Source: Muribaculaceae bacterium (GTDB lineage Bacteria; Bacteroidota; Bacteroidia; Bacteroidales; Muribaculaceae). Taken from it: a stretch of DNA of 58,723 nucleotides. The notes below the pieces were generated by a model. The model was not told where the DNA came from. It saw only the letters and a program-made list of their open reading frames with translations, and did no database searches. The translations under genes and the position numbers were made by a program. The DNA is taken from NCBI GenBank assembly GCA_029062005.1, contig JAIDQZ010000043.1:1-58723 (forward strand), written 5' to 3'. Of the stretch, positions 7,461 through 16,833 are shown piece by piece; positions within the stretch are counted from its first letter, which is position 1, and each line of letters opens with the position of its first letter.

Positions 7461-8621
7461 TCAAGGTATATACACCGGCTTCTCAAAGTTCTTCTTGATG
7501 TTCCACATCATCGTGAAAGGCAAGAGCATATACGCGATATATGCCACATACCACCAGCGTGAATACCATATGTCGATACCGTTAAGTGCCTGATCGATAT
7601 AGATGAGGAAATTATAGCGTATCGGCATCAGCCAGCTGAATATCGCTATCGCTCCATACATGCTTTCCACCGGGAATGAGAATGCCGCAAGCGAGAATGA
7701 GAGGATGCCTAAAAGCGAGCATACCGACAGACTGAATCTCAGGTTGGGAAGCACACCGAAGAAAAATACCGCCATGCACTGGCAAGCCACTACATACATA
7801 AGTTCCGAAATGGTAAACCACCACCAGCTTCCGTGCATCGGATATCCTTGCCAGAAGTAAAGCCACGATTGCATGAAGAGTATCATGACCCACCATCCTA
7901 TGGTCTGAGGCAGAATCTTCGCTACGAGCGCCTTGCATACGTTGCCCCCCGCAAGCTGCATTAGCTTCGGCGACGTGCCGTATTTTATTTCCTCTCCCAG
8001 CGAGAAGCACACCATGAGCATGATCATAAGCTGGAACACACACGGCACGAAAGAGTTGCACAGATAGATCGCATAGTTGAGTCCCGGATTGCCGAGTCCC
8101 CTGCTCACTATGTTCACAGGCTGCATCATCGGCACCACCTCGTCTTGGGAAAGTCCTGCTGTCTCGGCTACGTTAAGCATGATGCCCGCCTTAGACATCA
8201 ATGCCGTTGTCTTGAACGATTTGAACAGCAGTGATGCGGGTACGAAATACGTCATGTTGGTGTAGAACGTTATTGTAGGTCCTTTCCCGGAAAGCAGGTC
8301 TTGTTCGAAGTTTTCAGGAATCATGAAAAATCCGAATATCTTTCCTTCCTGCATCTTGTGGCGCGCTTCCGTATAGGAATTGCTTTGATCCACCAGGTCC
8401 ACCATTTGCAGTGACCCAAGGTTCTGGGTGATTTCCCTGGAAAGGGCGGTTCCGTCCTTGTCTACGATGGCTGCGGGCACCTTGTCAGGCAGCCCGGATT
8501 CCATCATATTGGTGAGCATCAGCATCAGGAAGAGGGGCAGCACAAACATGGCGACCCAATAGATCGGACGCCCGGTCAGCTGTATGACCGACCTTTTGAA
8601 TATTTGCTTGAATCCACTCAT
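7461..8621 (-). CDS. ABC-2 type permease (YhhJ/YbhR-like), proximal
   Basis: 386 residues. Same family as the downstream permease: N-terminal helix (about 17-38, 'WVAMFVLPLFLMLMLTNMM'), extracytoplasmic domain starting 'VPAAIVDKDGTALSREITQN', and five C-terminal helices. The shared 'D.D..LSRE..(R/Q)NL' stretch shows the two are paralogues. It follows the membrane-fusion protein gene by 104 bases and likely forms the inner-membrane channel of a tripartite pump. No Walker ATPase in the cluster. Confidence 0.88.
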   Translation of the reverse strand: MSGFKQIFKRSVIQLTGRPIYWVAMFVLPLFLMLMLTNMMESGLPDKVPAAIVDKDGTALSREITQNLGSLQMVDLVDQSNSYTEARHKMQEGKIFGFFMIPENFEQDLLSGKGPTITFYTNMTYFVPASLLFKSFKTTALMSKAGIMLNVAETAGLSQDEVVPMMQPVNIVSRGLGNPGLNYAIYLCNSFVPCVFQLMIMLMVCFSLGEEIKYGTSPKLMQLAGGNVCKALVAKILPQTIGWWVMILFMQSWLYFWQGYPMHGSWWWFTISELMYVVACQCMAVFFFGVLPNLRFSLSVCSLLGILSFSLAAFSFPVESMYGAIAIFSWLMPIRYNFLIYIDQALNGIDIWYSRWWYVAYIAYMLLPFTMMWNIKKNFEKPVYIP

Positions 8622-8725
8622 CGTTGTCTTGTTTATATTGGTCCGGTAGTTTATGTGGTTTAAGATGTTATGGATTTCGCCATATGTAAAATCCTAAACT
8701 CATTAAACTCACTAAACCTTTTAAA

Positions 8726-9757
8726 CTATTTTTCAACTCCCAGATATACCACGCTCATGCCCGGGCGGAAATTCTCGATTTTCTTTTGAGGTCTTGCCTT
8801 GATCTGGAATGTACGGGCGTCATAGTCGCCTGTTGACTTGGTTGCCTGCCAGTTGGCATATGTGCCAAGGTCGCGGATATAGAACACTGTCATCACTTCC
8901 TCCTTGTCAAGAGCAGGTATTTTCACGCGGATCTTGCTTCCTTCCGTGATATCCTTCAGCAGAGTCTCACGCACATTGAACACAGCATGGTCATCGTCTT
9001 TCTGAAGGTTCATGATCGGAGCGCCTGTGGCTACAAGCTCGCTGACATTCGGATAGACCACAGTGATGACTCCGTCGGCAGGAGCCAGAAGATATTGGTC
9101 TTCAAGTAAGGCGTCGACTTCGCTTACGCCTCCTTGTGCAACCTTTACCATTGATTCGGCTGCCTCCTTGTCTTCAATCTGTGGACCGGCAACGGCAAGT
9201 TCATACTGGCTGCGTGCTGCCGCCTCTCCGGCTTTTGCCGCCTCATAGGCTGCTTTTGCCTCGTCGCGTTTCTGTTCGCTCACAACTCCTTTATTAAACA
9301 GGTTTTCCATCCTGTCGTATGTTTTCTTTGCTATGCCGGTGGCTGCCGCTGCCTGGTTCATTACGTCGCGCGCAGAGTTGACTATCTGCTTGCGGGTGCC
9401 TGCATCAACCTTGCGGTTGGTTGCTTTCGATGCATTTTCCATTGCCTCTGCCTGTGCGAGGCGTGCCTCTATGAGCGATGAATGTATATGCACCAGAGTA
9501 TCGCCCGCTTTCACACGTTGACCCTCCTCCACATATAGTTTTGTCACCCTGCCGGGTAGCTTTCCGGAAATTCTCACCTCGGTAGATTCTCCCATGCCCT
9601 GAATGGTGTCCGGAGCCGGCTTTATGAAGATGAATCCTACCACAGCCATCGCAGCCACTATAAGAAGAACAATGACAATTGTGAATATTAATGATTTTTC
9701 TTTTGCGCTCACCTCAGTTGCATCGGGAGCAGGAGTGTAATTGGTATGCTGTTCCAT
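8726..9757 (-). CDS. HlyD/EmrA-family membrane fusion protein
   Basis: 343 residues. Cytoplasmic tail, one N-terminal membrane helix (about 25-48), then the first half of a lipoyl domain ('SGKLPGRVTKLYVEEGQRVK'), a long alpha-helical hairpin rich in Ala, Lys and Glu (about 105-215), the second lipoyl half ('LLAPADGVITVVYPNVSELV'), and a beta-barrel end. It links the inner-membrane permeases to the TolC-type channel encoded just upstream. Order and spacing (99 bases after tolC) support one operon. Confidence 0.92.
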   Translation of the reverse strand: MEQHTNYTPAPDATEVSAKEKSLIFTIVIVLLIVAAMAVVGFIFIKPAPDTIQGMGESTEVRISGKLPGRVTKLYVEEGQRVKAGDTLVHIHSSLIEARLAQAEAMENASKATNRKVDAGTRKQIVNSARDVMNQAAAATGIAKKTYDRMENLFNKGVVSEQKRDEAKAAYEAAKAGEAAARSQYELAVAGPQIEDKEAAESMVKVAQGGVSEVDALLEDQYLLAPADGVITVVYPNVSELVATGAPIMNLQKDDDHAVFNVRETLLKDITEGSKIRVKIPALDKEEVMTVFYIRDLGTYANWQATKSTGDYDARTFQIKARPQKKIENFRPGMSVVYLGVEK

Positions 9758-9856
9758 GGCTTTTATAATTTCATTTATAGTTTGTCAGTAATAAATTTTC
9801 AGTCTCATCCCCACCCCAATTAATAATTAAACTAATTATAAATTGATAATTTCTCA

Positions 9857-11293
9857 TTAGTCATTAATATGTCCTGTCACTTTGCTAAGATAAGTATGAC
9901 ACAGGCGAATGCCGATCTGAGCGTCGATCACTTCCGACTTTGCTTTCAGCCATGCTGTCTGGGCTGCAAGCACATCGTCAGTGGTGAGCACTCCTTCCTT
10001 GAATGCATATTGGGCATTCTGCAGATTTTCCTCAGCGCTCTTCATATTGGTCTTCGTCATGTCGTATGTCTTGAATGCCTCGTTGTAGCTGTATTCCGCC
10101 TGGCTTACCTGAAGGCTTACTTTCTCTTCCATGTCCTCCAGCAGAAGTTTCTGGGCTGCTGTCTGTGATTTTGCTGCACGATACTTATTGTAGTTGCCTC
10201 CCCAGTGCCATAGCGGCACTGTCAGCATGGCGCCTACAGAGAAACCTCCCCCGAACTTCTTCTCGAATCCGTCGATCACGTTCGGGTTGGAAAATGAATA
10301 TGCTCCGAATGCCGCGACTTTAGGCAGCATCGCTGAGAGCGAAAGATTTTCCTTACTCTTCATAAGATCGATGCCCTTGCGAAGCACCTCAAGGTCTGAT
10401 CGGTGTGCATACACATCCTGCATGTTGGTGCTGGGCATCGTCATATCCGCCTCAAGATTCTCCGACGCTTCATCCGATAGGGTCATCTTGGTGCCTACCG
10501 GAAGTCCGCATATCTGGGCAAGCGACATGCGGGAGAGTGAAAGCCCGTTTTCGACTTTCGTGAGCATTATGCACGCCTCGTTATATTTAACGTCGACGTT
10601 GAGCACGTCTGATCTCGTGGCTACTCCCTCCTCCTTCATGTCTATCACGCTCTGACGGAGTGAATCCACAAGATTCACGAAGCTCTGGGCAAGATTGCGC
10701 TTCTCCACTAGTGAGACCACTTGCCAGTATGCTTCATCCACACTCAGGAGTACATCCTGTTCTGCAACGTCCTTCAGAGATCGTGCGATGCTCTGGCCAT
10801 GCTTTGCTATCTGGTTGAGGGCTCTGATCGATCCGCCTAAGTAGACTGGCTGTGTCAACGTGAAGGCTCCGAAAAAGACATTACGGGTATCATATTTCAT
10901 CGCTTCCTTGGGTATCACCGCCACCTCGCTTGGAATAGGCTGTCCGTTTGCCGGGTTTGTTACAGGTTTGCCGTCTGGTCCCATAAGGAGATTGTAATTG
11001 TAGCTCATCGTTTTCGGATCGAAACTCATGGTCGGCAGCTTCGCGTCTTCCCCGAGTAGGGCTATCTGGTTCTGGTTGTGTACGTATCCTCCCGAGAAGT
11101 CTATTCCGGGAAGATAGGCGGCTTTTGCCGCATCACGCAAATACCCTGCACCGCGGATATTTTCCTCTGCAATTCGTATCGCCTTATTATTGTTAAGCGC
11201 CAGATGGCGGCAGCTGTCAAGACTGACTGCTGCCTGTGCCATGGATGTTGCCGTGGCGGCTGATGCGAATATCAATAATAGTGTCTTTTTCAT
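9857..11293 (-). CDS. TolC-family outer membrane efflux protein
   Basis: 478 residues with a cleavable signal peptide (to about residue 21). Two OEP repeats of long coiled helices, starting 'VSLDSCRHLALNNNKAIRIA' and again near 280; typical TolC repeat text 'YQ..s..EKRNLAQSFVNLVDSL' precedes the second. A loop insert around 80-130 (PDGKPVTNPANGQPIPSE) is probably surface exposed. It is the first gene of the efflux operon and forms the outer-membrane duct. I did not find a clear promoter in the 280 bases between it and the divergent chaperone gene. Confidence 0.93.
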   Translation of the reverse strand: MKKTLLLIFASAATATSMAQAAVSLDSCRHLALNNNKAIRIAEENIRGAGYLRDAAKAAYLPGIDFSGGYVHNQNQIALLGEDAKLPTMSFDPKTMSYNYNLLMGPDGKPVTNPANGQPIPSEVAVIPKEAMKYDTRNVFFGAFTLTQPVYLGGSIRALNQIAKHGQSIARSLKDVAEQDVLLSVDEAYWQVVSLVEKRNLAQSFVNLVDSLRQSVIDMKEEGVATRSDVLNVDVKYNEACIMLTKVENGLSLSRMSLAQICGLPVGTKMTLSDEASENLEADMTMPSTNMQDVYAHRSDLEVLRKGIDLMKSKENLSLSAMLPKVAAFGAYSFSNPNVIDGFEKKFGGGFSVGAMLTVPLWHWGGNYNKYRAAKSQTAAQKLLLEDMEEKVSLQVSQAEYSYNEAFKTYDMTKTNMKSAEENLQNAQYAFKEGVLTTDDVLAAQTAWLKAKSEVIDAQIGIRLCHTYLSKVTGHIND

Positions 11294-11442
11294 ACAAGTT
11301 GGAATATAGTTTAAAGAATCATTCGCTTTTTTATGATTTTTTTAAGAATTATTGTAATAGTAATACAATCAACTCCGAGAAAAGTTGTGATCCCGCTCAC
11401 CCAATTCTGAAATCTCAAATCTTAATTAATTTCAAGATTAAA

Positions 11443-11474
11443 TTTGGATTTCAGCGTTTTTTTTTCTAACTTTG
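11443..11474 (+). promoter_or_regulatory. Promoter of PpiD-like gene
   Basis: TTTG 11443-11446, 20 bases containing a T-run, TAACTTTG 11467-11474. About 95 bases of leader before ATG 11574. Confidence 0.65.
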
Positions 11475-11573
11475 CATGATAATTCGGTACGTTGACGTGT
11501 CCGTGTCTTCCGGATTTTGATATTCGGAGGTGTTTGTTTTGTATTAATCAACTACTTACAGTATAAATTCAGA

Positions 11574-13715
11574 ATGGCAACATTAGAGAAAATCAGGAGC
11601 AAATCAGTCATGCTGATCGTTGTAATCGGCGTGGCGCTTCTCGCTTTCATTGTGGGTGACGCACTCACTAACAGCCGCAACCTTTTCGGCGACAACACTA
11701 CAGTGGCTAAAATCGGCGGCAAAAAAATCGACTATACCGAATATCAGCGTAAACGTGAAGAACTCAACCGTCAGCTCGAACAGCTCAAGCAGACAAATCC
11801 ACAGCAGTATGCTAATTTCGACGCTCAGATGCTTGCCCAGATGGCTGTGGAGCAGCTCGTCGGAGAGCGCCTTCTCGACGATGCGGTGAAGAATGCCGGT
11901 ATCGAGTCAAGTCCCGAGCAGCTTCGTTTCTTCGTCCTCGACAATCCTATCAATCGTGAGGATATGAGCAATATCATACAGCAGTTGAATGCTGCCGGAT
12001 TCAGTGTCCAGACTCCTGCTCAGGCTTATGAGGTGATCTTCAACCCGGGACGCAACGGCATGTCCGAGCAGCAGGCTAAGCCTTTCCAGAATGCTTGGGT
12101 CGCTATGGAGGAAGAGACAAAGCAGCTTATCAAACGCCAGAAATATCAGCAGCTTGTTGTCGGCACTGTGAAGGCTAATGATCTTGACAAGAAAGCCCTT
12201 TACAATGATTATGTGGCTACAAATAATGTCTCTCTCGCTTTCCGTCCCTACGGCGCTATCGATGAGAAGAAATATCCTGTCAGCGATTCTGAAATCAACT
12301 CCGCTTATAATGAGGAAAAATCCTACTTCAAGGTTGCAGAGCCTACAAAGGAGGTTTCCTTTATTGCAATCAATATCGCGGCTTCAGATGCCGACCGTGC
12401 AGCTGCAAAGGCTCTTGCTCAGAGCACTCTCAAGGCTCTCAACGACTCTGCCTCTTCCGGACTCCCTGCCAATATCAAAAAGGAAGGTGTGGTCATGACA
12501 CGCAGCAATGTCCGTACTTCAGATCTTCGCAATGGTCCGGTGAAAAATTTTGTTTCCGAGGCTAAGGCTGGAGATGTGAGCATGGTGACTGAAAATCTTC
12601 GCGGTTTTGAGATCGTAAAGATGGGTAAGCGCTCTTATGAGGTGGATTCCATTCAGATCAATATTGTTCAGGTTGCCGGAGGCGAGCTTGCCGGAAAAGT
12701 TGCCGCGCGTCTTAACGCCGGTCTCCCGATCGATAGCATCAATAAGGAATTCTCTTCTGACAGCGTATATTCTCAGAAGGAACAGTGGATTCCGCTTTTT
12801 GCCCAGGACGGTCCTACCGGAGCCCTCGCTTCTTCCCAGCTTGACTCTTTGCGTATGGCAGGTGGAAAATATGTGGCAATCATGAATTCTCCCGAAGGTG
12901 CTGTGCTTGCAAAGATCGTGAAGCAGAATGCTCCCGTAGAGGTAGTGGAGTTTGAGGAATACAACTATCAGCTCAATCCTTCCGCCAAGACTGTCGACGA
13001 CGAGATCTCCAAGTTTGAGAAATATCTTGAAAAGAATAATACTGCCGAGCTCTTCTCAAAAAATGCTCCTGAAGCCGGCTACAATGTGCAGACGTTCCAG
13101 TTCACTCAGTCCACTCCTGCTGTTCCGCGCATGGCTGGCTACAACCAGTTCTTCCCGGATAGCCGTCAGGTGGTTCGTTGGGCTATGATCGAAGGAAAGC
13201 CGGGCGAGGTCAGCCATATCTATGAGTCCAAGGATGCTTCCGCTCCTATGCTTTATGCAGTGGCAGTCGATGCGCAATATGATGAATATGTGCCTGCTTC
13301 CAACTCTGATGTAAAGAATTATCTGACCAACAAGGTGCGTCGCCAGAAAGCTGGCAAGGATCTCGTTGCTGAATATCAGAAAGGCGGTAAGGACATAGAA
13401 GCCGTTGCAAAGGCTATGGGTGTTGAACCCCGCCAGCTGACTGATTTCCGTTTAGGTCGTGGGATGGGCGTTAGCGATGCCAAGGTTCTCGGTAAGATCG
13501 CAGGTTCCAAGGCTGACAAGAAGCTTGTTGTCATTCCCGGTGACGACGGTGTCTATGCATTTGTTGTCAACAGCAATGTAAAGGCTGATATGCCCTACAA
13601 CGAATCCAACTACGAGCAGCAGTATTATCAGCTCGTAAATCCCAACTTCGACCAGATGCTCCGTGGCGGAGACAAACTCGTCAACAAGAGCTACAAGTTT
13701 GAAGGTGGAGAATAA
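11574..13715 (+). CDS. SurA/PpiD-like periplasmic folding factor
   Basis: 713 residues from ATG 11574; the frame is open 19 codons further up but those residues do not look coding. One membrane helix near the N-terminus ('VMLIVVIGVALLAFIVGDAL') anchors it to the inner membrane. A SurA_N-like chaperone region follows ('VAKIGGKKIDYTEYQRKREE', 'MAVEQLVGERLLDDAVKNAGI'), then parvulin-type segments ('VSMVTENLRGFEIVKMGKR') and a long C-terminal extension. Bacteroidetes PpiD homologues have this size and shape and help fold outer membrane proteins. Parvulin active-site residues are not obvious, so prolyl isomerase activity is uncertain. Strong terminator follows. Confidence 0.9.
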   Translation: MATLEKIRSKSVMLIVVIGVALLAFIVGDALTNSRNLFGDNTTVAKIGGKKIDYTEYQRKREELNRQLEQLKQTNPQQYANFDAQMLAQMAVEQLVGERLLDDAVKNAGIESSPEQLRFFVLDNPINREDMSNIIQQLNAAGFSVQTPAQAYEVIFNPGRNGMSEQQAKPFQNAWVAMEEETKQLIKRQKYQQLVVGTVKANDLDKKALYNDYVATNNVSLAFRPYGAIDEKKYPVSDSEINSAYNEEKSYFKVAEPTKEVSFIAINIAASDADRAAAKALAQSTLKALNDSASSGLPANIKKEGVVMTRSNVRTSDLRNGPVKNFVSEAKAGDVSMVTENLRGFEIVKMGKRSYEVDSIQINIVQVAGGELAGKVAARLNAGLPIDSINKEFSSDSVYSQKEQWIPLFAQDGPTGALASSQLDSLRMAGGKYVAIMNSPEGAVLAKIVKQNAPVEVVEFEEYNYQLNPSAKTVDDEISKFEKYLEKNNTAELFSKNAPEAGYNVQTFQFTQSTPAVPRMAGYNQFFPDSRQVVRWAMIEGKPGEVSHIYESKDASAPMLYAVAVDAQYDEYVPASNSDVKNYLTNKVRRQKAGKDLVAEYQKGGKDIEAVAKAMGVEPRQLTDFRLGRGMGVSDAKVLGKIAGSKADKKLVVIPGDDGVYAFVVNSNVKADMPYNESNYEQQYYQLVNPNFDQMLRGGDKLVNKSYKFEGGE

Positions 13716-13750
13716 TCAGAAATTTTGAATCTTTACAATCCCCGAATATC

Positions 13751-13792
13751 GAGGGTCATCCCCATCCGGGCGATGACCCTCCTTTTCTTTTT
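13751..13792 (+). terminator. Terminator after PpiD-like gene
   Basis: Perfect 10-bp stem GAGGGTCATC (13751-13760) with GATGACCCTC (13772-13781), 11-base loop, then CTTTTCTTTTT. Confidence 0.9.
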
Positions 13793-13847
13793 CAAAAAAA
13801 TATTAGAATTACCAATTCTCAATTAAAATATTCTCAATTAAAAAAAT

Positions 13848-14885
13848 ATGTTCCCATCACTAATAGGAATGAATCTTTCTGACCTCGAAGCAGTCGCCAG
13901 GCAAGGAGGTATGCCGCGTTTTGTCGCAAAGCAGCTTGCCGACTGGATATACTCTAAGCGGGTGACATCCTTTGAGCAGATGGCAAATATATCCAAGAAA
14001 AATCAGGCTTGGCTGGCTGCAAACTATGAAATTGGTCGTAGCAAACCGGTCAAGGCTTCCAGATCGCAGGATGGTACAGTAAAATACCTTTTCGATGTCG
14101 GAAATGGCAACCGTGTGGAGTCTGTCATGATCCCTGATAAAGACAGGTCTACTCTCTGCGTCAGCTCTCAGTGCGGCTGTAAGATGAATTGTTATTTTTG
14201 CGCCACGGGTAAGCTCGGTTTCAAATCTAATCTGACAGCTGCCGGTATTATGAATCAGATCCTCTCCATGCCAATTCGTCAGAATAAGACAGGTGGCAGC
14301 GAACAGGGTGAGCTTACGAATATTGTATTCATGGGTATGGGAGAGCCGCTTGATAATTTCCCTGAAGTCATGAAGGCAATAGAGATCTTGACCGCGCCAT
14401 GGGGACTTGGCTGGAGTCCAAAACGTATCACTGTCTCTACCGTAGGCAAGCTTCCGCAGCTTAAGGATCTGCTTGAGAAGACAAATGTCCACGTCGCTGT
14501 CAGTGTGCATACCGCCGATATTCCTCAGAGAGAATCGATGATGCCGGCTCAAAAGGCGTTCCCCATACAGTCAGTGGTCAAGCTTCTTCAGTCTTACGAT
14601 TTCTCCGGACAGCGGAGGCTCTCCTTTGAATATATCATGTGGCGTGGTGTCAACGATGATGTTGCCCATGCCAACATGCTTATAAAACTCATAGGAGATC
14701 TTGACTGTCGTGTCAACCTCATACGTTTTCATAAGATCCCTGGAGTTGACCTTTTTCCGGCTTCCGACGACCGTATGCAGATGTTTCGCAATATACTCAA
14801 TGAGCATGGTATCACAGCCACCATACGTGCTTCGCGCGGAGAAGATATCGATGCCGCATGCGGAATGCTTGCTGCAAAGAAGTGA
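13848..14885 (+). CDS. rlmN: 23S rRNA/tRNA adenine-C2 methyltransferase
   Basis: 345 residues. Radical-SAM motif C-x3-C-x2-C at Cys111, Cys115, Cys118 within 'QCGCKMNCYFCATGKLGF'. Further RlmN marks: 'NIVFMGMGEPLDNF', 'ITVSTVGKLPQL', 'VSVHTADIPQRESMMP', 'FEYIMWRGVNDD', and the C-terminal 'DIDAACGML' carrying the Cys that is transiently methylated. It methylates A2503 of 23S rRNA and A37 of some tRNAs. Upstream is a strong terminator and an AT-rich spacer with two copies of TTCTCAATTAAAA; no standard promoter seen. Confidence 0.96.
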   Translation: MFPSLIGMNLSDLEAVARQGGMPRFVAKQLADWIYSKRVTSFEQMANISKKNQAWLAANYEIGRSKPVKASRSQDGTVKYLFDVGNGNRVESVMIPDKDRSTLCVSSQCGCKMNCYFCATGKLGFKSNLTAAGIMNQILSMPIRQNKTGGSEQGELTNIVFMGMGEPLDNFPEVMKAIEILTAPWGLGWSPKRITVSTVGKLPQLKDLLEKTNVHVAVSVHTADIPQRESMMPAQKAFPIQSVVKLLQSYDFSGQRRLSFEYIMWRGVNDDVAHANMLIKLIGDLDCRVNLIRFHKIPGVDLFPASDDRMQMFRNILNEHGITATIRASRGEDIDAACGMLAAKK

Positions 14886-14910
14886 GATTTAAAATATTCC
14901 GTCGATTTGT

Positions 14911-14941
14911 TTTGTGCTTTGATGATTATTTTATAATTTTG
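14911..14941 (+). promoter_or_regulatory. pdxA promoter
   Basis: TTTG 14911-14914, 19 bases, TAATTTTG 14934-14941; leader of about 50 bases to ATG 14997. Confidence 0.6.
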
Positions 14942-14996
14942 AAAGCAAAACTCATCTCGACCCTACAAAAATACAACAACTACACATCTAAACAAT

Positions 14997-16070
14997 ATGC
15001 ACAACCCTATACGAGTGGGTATTACCCACGGAGATTTCAATGGTATTGGCTATGAGGTCATAATTAAGGCTCTTGACGAAGAGGGAATGACAGAACTGTG
15101 TACGCCTGTGATATTTGGAAGTCCTGAAATCCTCAATCAGATCCGTAAGGATCTCGGTACGGATACTTTCAGATTCACTCCTATGCGGAAAGCCTCAGAT
15201 GCCCAGGCTGGCAGAATTAATGTCGTCGACGTGTGTCCGAGAGGTATGGAGCTGACCCCGGGTCACCCCGCGCCTGAAGCCGGCGAGGCGGCTGTCGCAG
15301 CTCTTGAGGCGGCTTGTGACGCTCTTGAGGCTGGAGATATTGATCTGATCGTAACAGCTCCGATCAATAAAAAGACAGTCTACAGTGAAAACTTCCCTTT
15401 TCCGGGGCATACGGAATATCTTGCCCGAAGATTGGCTGAAGATAGCACGAAAGCTACTATGATATTGTTTGATGATGATATAAGGGTTGCATTGGTCACC
15501 ACCCACAAGTCGATTCGTGATGTGCCTGATTCCATTACCAAGGAGGCCGTCGTCAATACTGTCAGGAATCTTGACGCGGCTCTGAGACAGGACTTCCGGA
15601 TGGATAAGCCCAGGATTGCTGTCCTTTCCCTCAATCCTCATAACGGTGACAATGGTCTGCTTGGTGATGAGGAAATCAAAGAAATTGAACCGGCTGTCGC
15701 TGAGTGCGTAAGTGATGGTATTCTTGCTTTCGGTCCCTTTGCCGCCGACGGCTTTTTCGGTACGGGCGAATACTCCAGATATGATGGCATTGTTGCCATG
15801 TATCACGATCAGGGACTGGCTCCGTTCAAGGCGCTTGCTAAGGAATATGGCGTTAATTATACCGCGGGGCTCAAGTACGTCAGGACAAGTCCTGATCATG
15901 GCACCGGATACAACATCGCGGGAAAGAACCAGGCGGATCCTACTTCCATGCGACAGGCTATCTACCAAGGCATCGACCTTGCACGCAACCGCGAGAAATA
16001 CCGTGAACTGACAGCCAATCCGTTGCAGTTGGTCAAGCAGGAGTCGCGCAGGAAATCAAACGATGATTAA
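14997..16070 (+). CDS. pdxA: 4-hydroxythreonine-4-phosphate dehydrogenase
   Basis: 357 residues, slightly longer than E. coli PdxA. Motifs: 'GITHGDFNGIGYEVI', 'VTAPINKKTV', 'PGHTEYLARRL', 'VALVTTHKSIRDVP', 'LNPHNGDNGLLGDEE' and 'MYHDQGLAPFKAL', which include the metal-binding His and Asp residues. It oxidises 4-phosphohydroxy-threonine in the DXP-dependent pyridoxal phosphate pathway. The SIMPL gene follows after 23 bases and is probably cotranscribed. No other pdx gene nearby. Confidence 0.96.
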   Translation: MHNPIRVGITHGDFNGIGYEVIIKALDEEGMTELCTPVIFGSPEILNQIRKDLGTDTFRFTPMRKASDAQAGRINVVDVCPRGMELTPGHPAPEAGEAAVAALEAACDALEAGDIDLIVTAPINKKTVYSENFPFPGHTEYLARRLAEDSTKATMILFDDDIRVALVTTHKSIRDVPDSITKEAVVNTVRNLDAALRQDFRMDKPRIAVLSLNPHNGDNGLLGDEEIKEIEPAVAECVSDGILAFGPFAADGFFGTGEYSRYDGIVAMYHDQGLAPFKALAKEYGVNYTAGLKYVRTSPDHGTGYNIAGKNQADPTSMRQAIYQGIDLARNREKYRELTANPLQLVKQESRRKSNDD

Positions 16071-16093
16071 TTTCAACGAACGCTTAATTCTAT

Positions 16094-16789
16094 ATGGCTA
16101 TGTCAAAATCTATTGTTTCCGCAGCTCTGATAGCAGTAGCTATAGTGATACTGGGGATTTCATTGAAAGCGGGAATCGACAACATTGCTTTCCGTGACCG
16201 TGAAGTCACTGTCAAGGGTCTTGCCGAGCGTGAGGTTCCCGCTGATCTTGTCACGTGGCCCATATCTTACTCTGTGGCAGGCAATGATCTCGCTTCCCTC
16301 TATAATCAGGTAAGCAGCAATAATGAGATCATTATAAAGTTTCTTACCTCCAATGGAATAGGACGTGATGAAATCTCTATCAATCCGCCGGACACTTACA
16401 ATGCGGAGTCAAACCAATATAGGTCTAATACGTTCAACTACAATTTTTCCATCAGCAGTACTTTGACTGTGACGACAAAAAAAGTAGATAAGGTGCGAGA
16501 ATTGCTCAACCGCCAGTCGGAGCTTCTGAAGGAAGGTATTGCTTTTTCCAACTCTTATATCAACTATCAGTTTACCGGTCTTAATTCCATTAAACCGGAA
16601 ATGATTGGTGAGGCTACCAAGGCTGCCCGTGATGCGGCTGCTCGGTTTGCCGCCGACAGCGAAAGCCGGGTCGGAAAGATAAAGAATGCCCATCAGGGGC
16701 AGTTTTCTATCGACGATTCCGATTCAAGCACCCCTTATATCAAGAAAGTCCGCGTAGTCACCACCATAGTTTATTATCTTGAAGACTGA
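16094..16789 (+). CDS. SIMPL (DUF541) domain protein
   Basis: 231 residues. N-terminal membrane helix or uncleaved signal (SKSIVSAALIAVAIVILGIS), then the SIMPL domain with 'VTVKGLAEREVPADLVTWPI', 'EISINPPDTY' and 'RVVTTIVYYLED' at the end. SIMPL proteins are periplasmic or membrane-bound trimer-of-dimers folds with poorly known roles. The short gap behind pdxA suggests cotranscription but no functional link is known. Confidence 0.88.
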   Translation: MAMSKSIVSAALIAVAIVILGISLKAGIDNIAFRDREVTVKGLAEREVPADLVTWPISYSVAGNDLASLYNQVSSNNEIIIKFLTSNGIGRDEISINPPDTYNAESNQYRSNTFNYNFSISSTLTVTTKKVDKVRELLNRQSELLKEGIAFSNSYINYQFTGLNSIKPEMIGEATKAARDAAARFAADSESRVGKIKNAHQGQFSIDDSDSSTPYIKKVRVVTTIVYYLED

Positions 16790-16833
16790 TCCGGACCACT
16801 ATATTATCACACATTAGTTAACAATTGATTCCC

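Noticed and set aside
15195-15968. 257-codon minus-strand frame opposite pdxA
   Set aside because: Shadow of a clear core gene with high codon bias; no promoter or family features.
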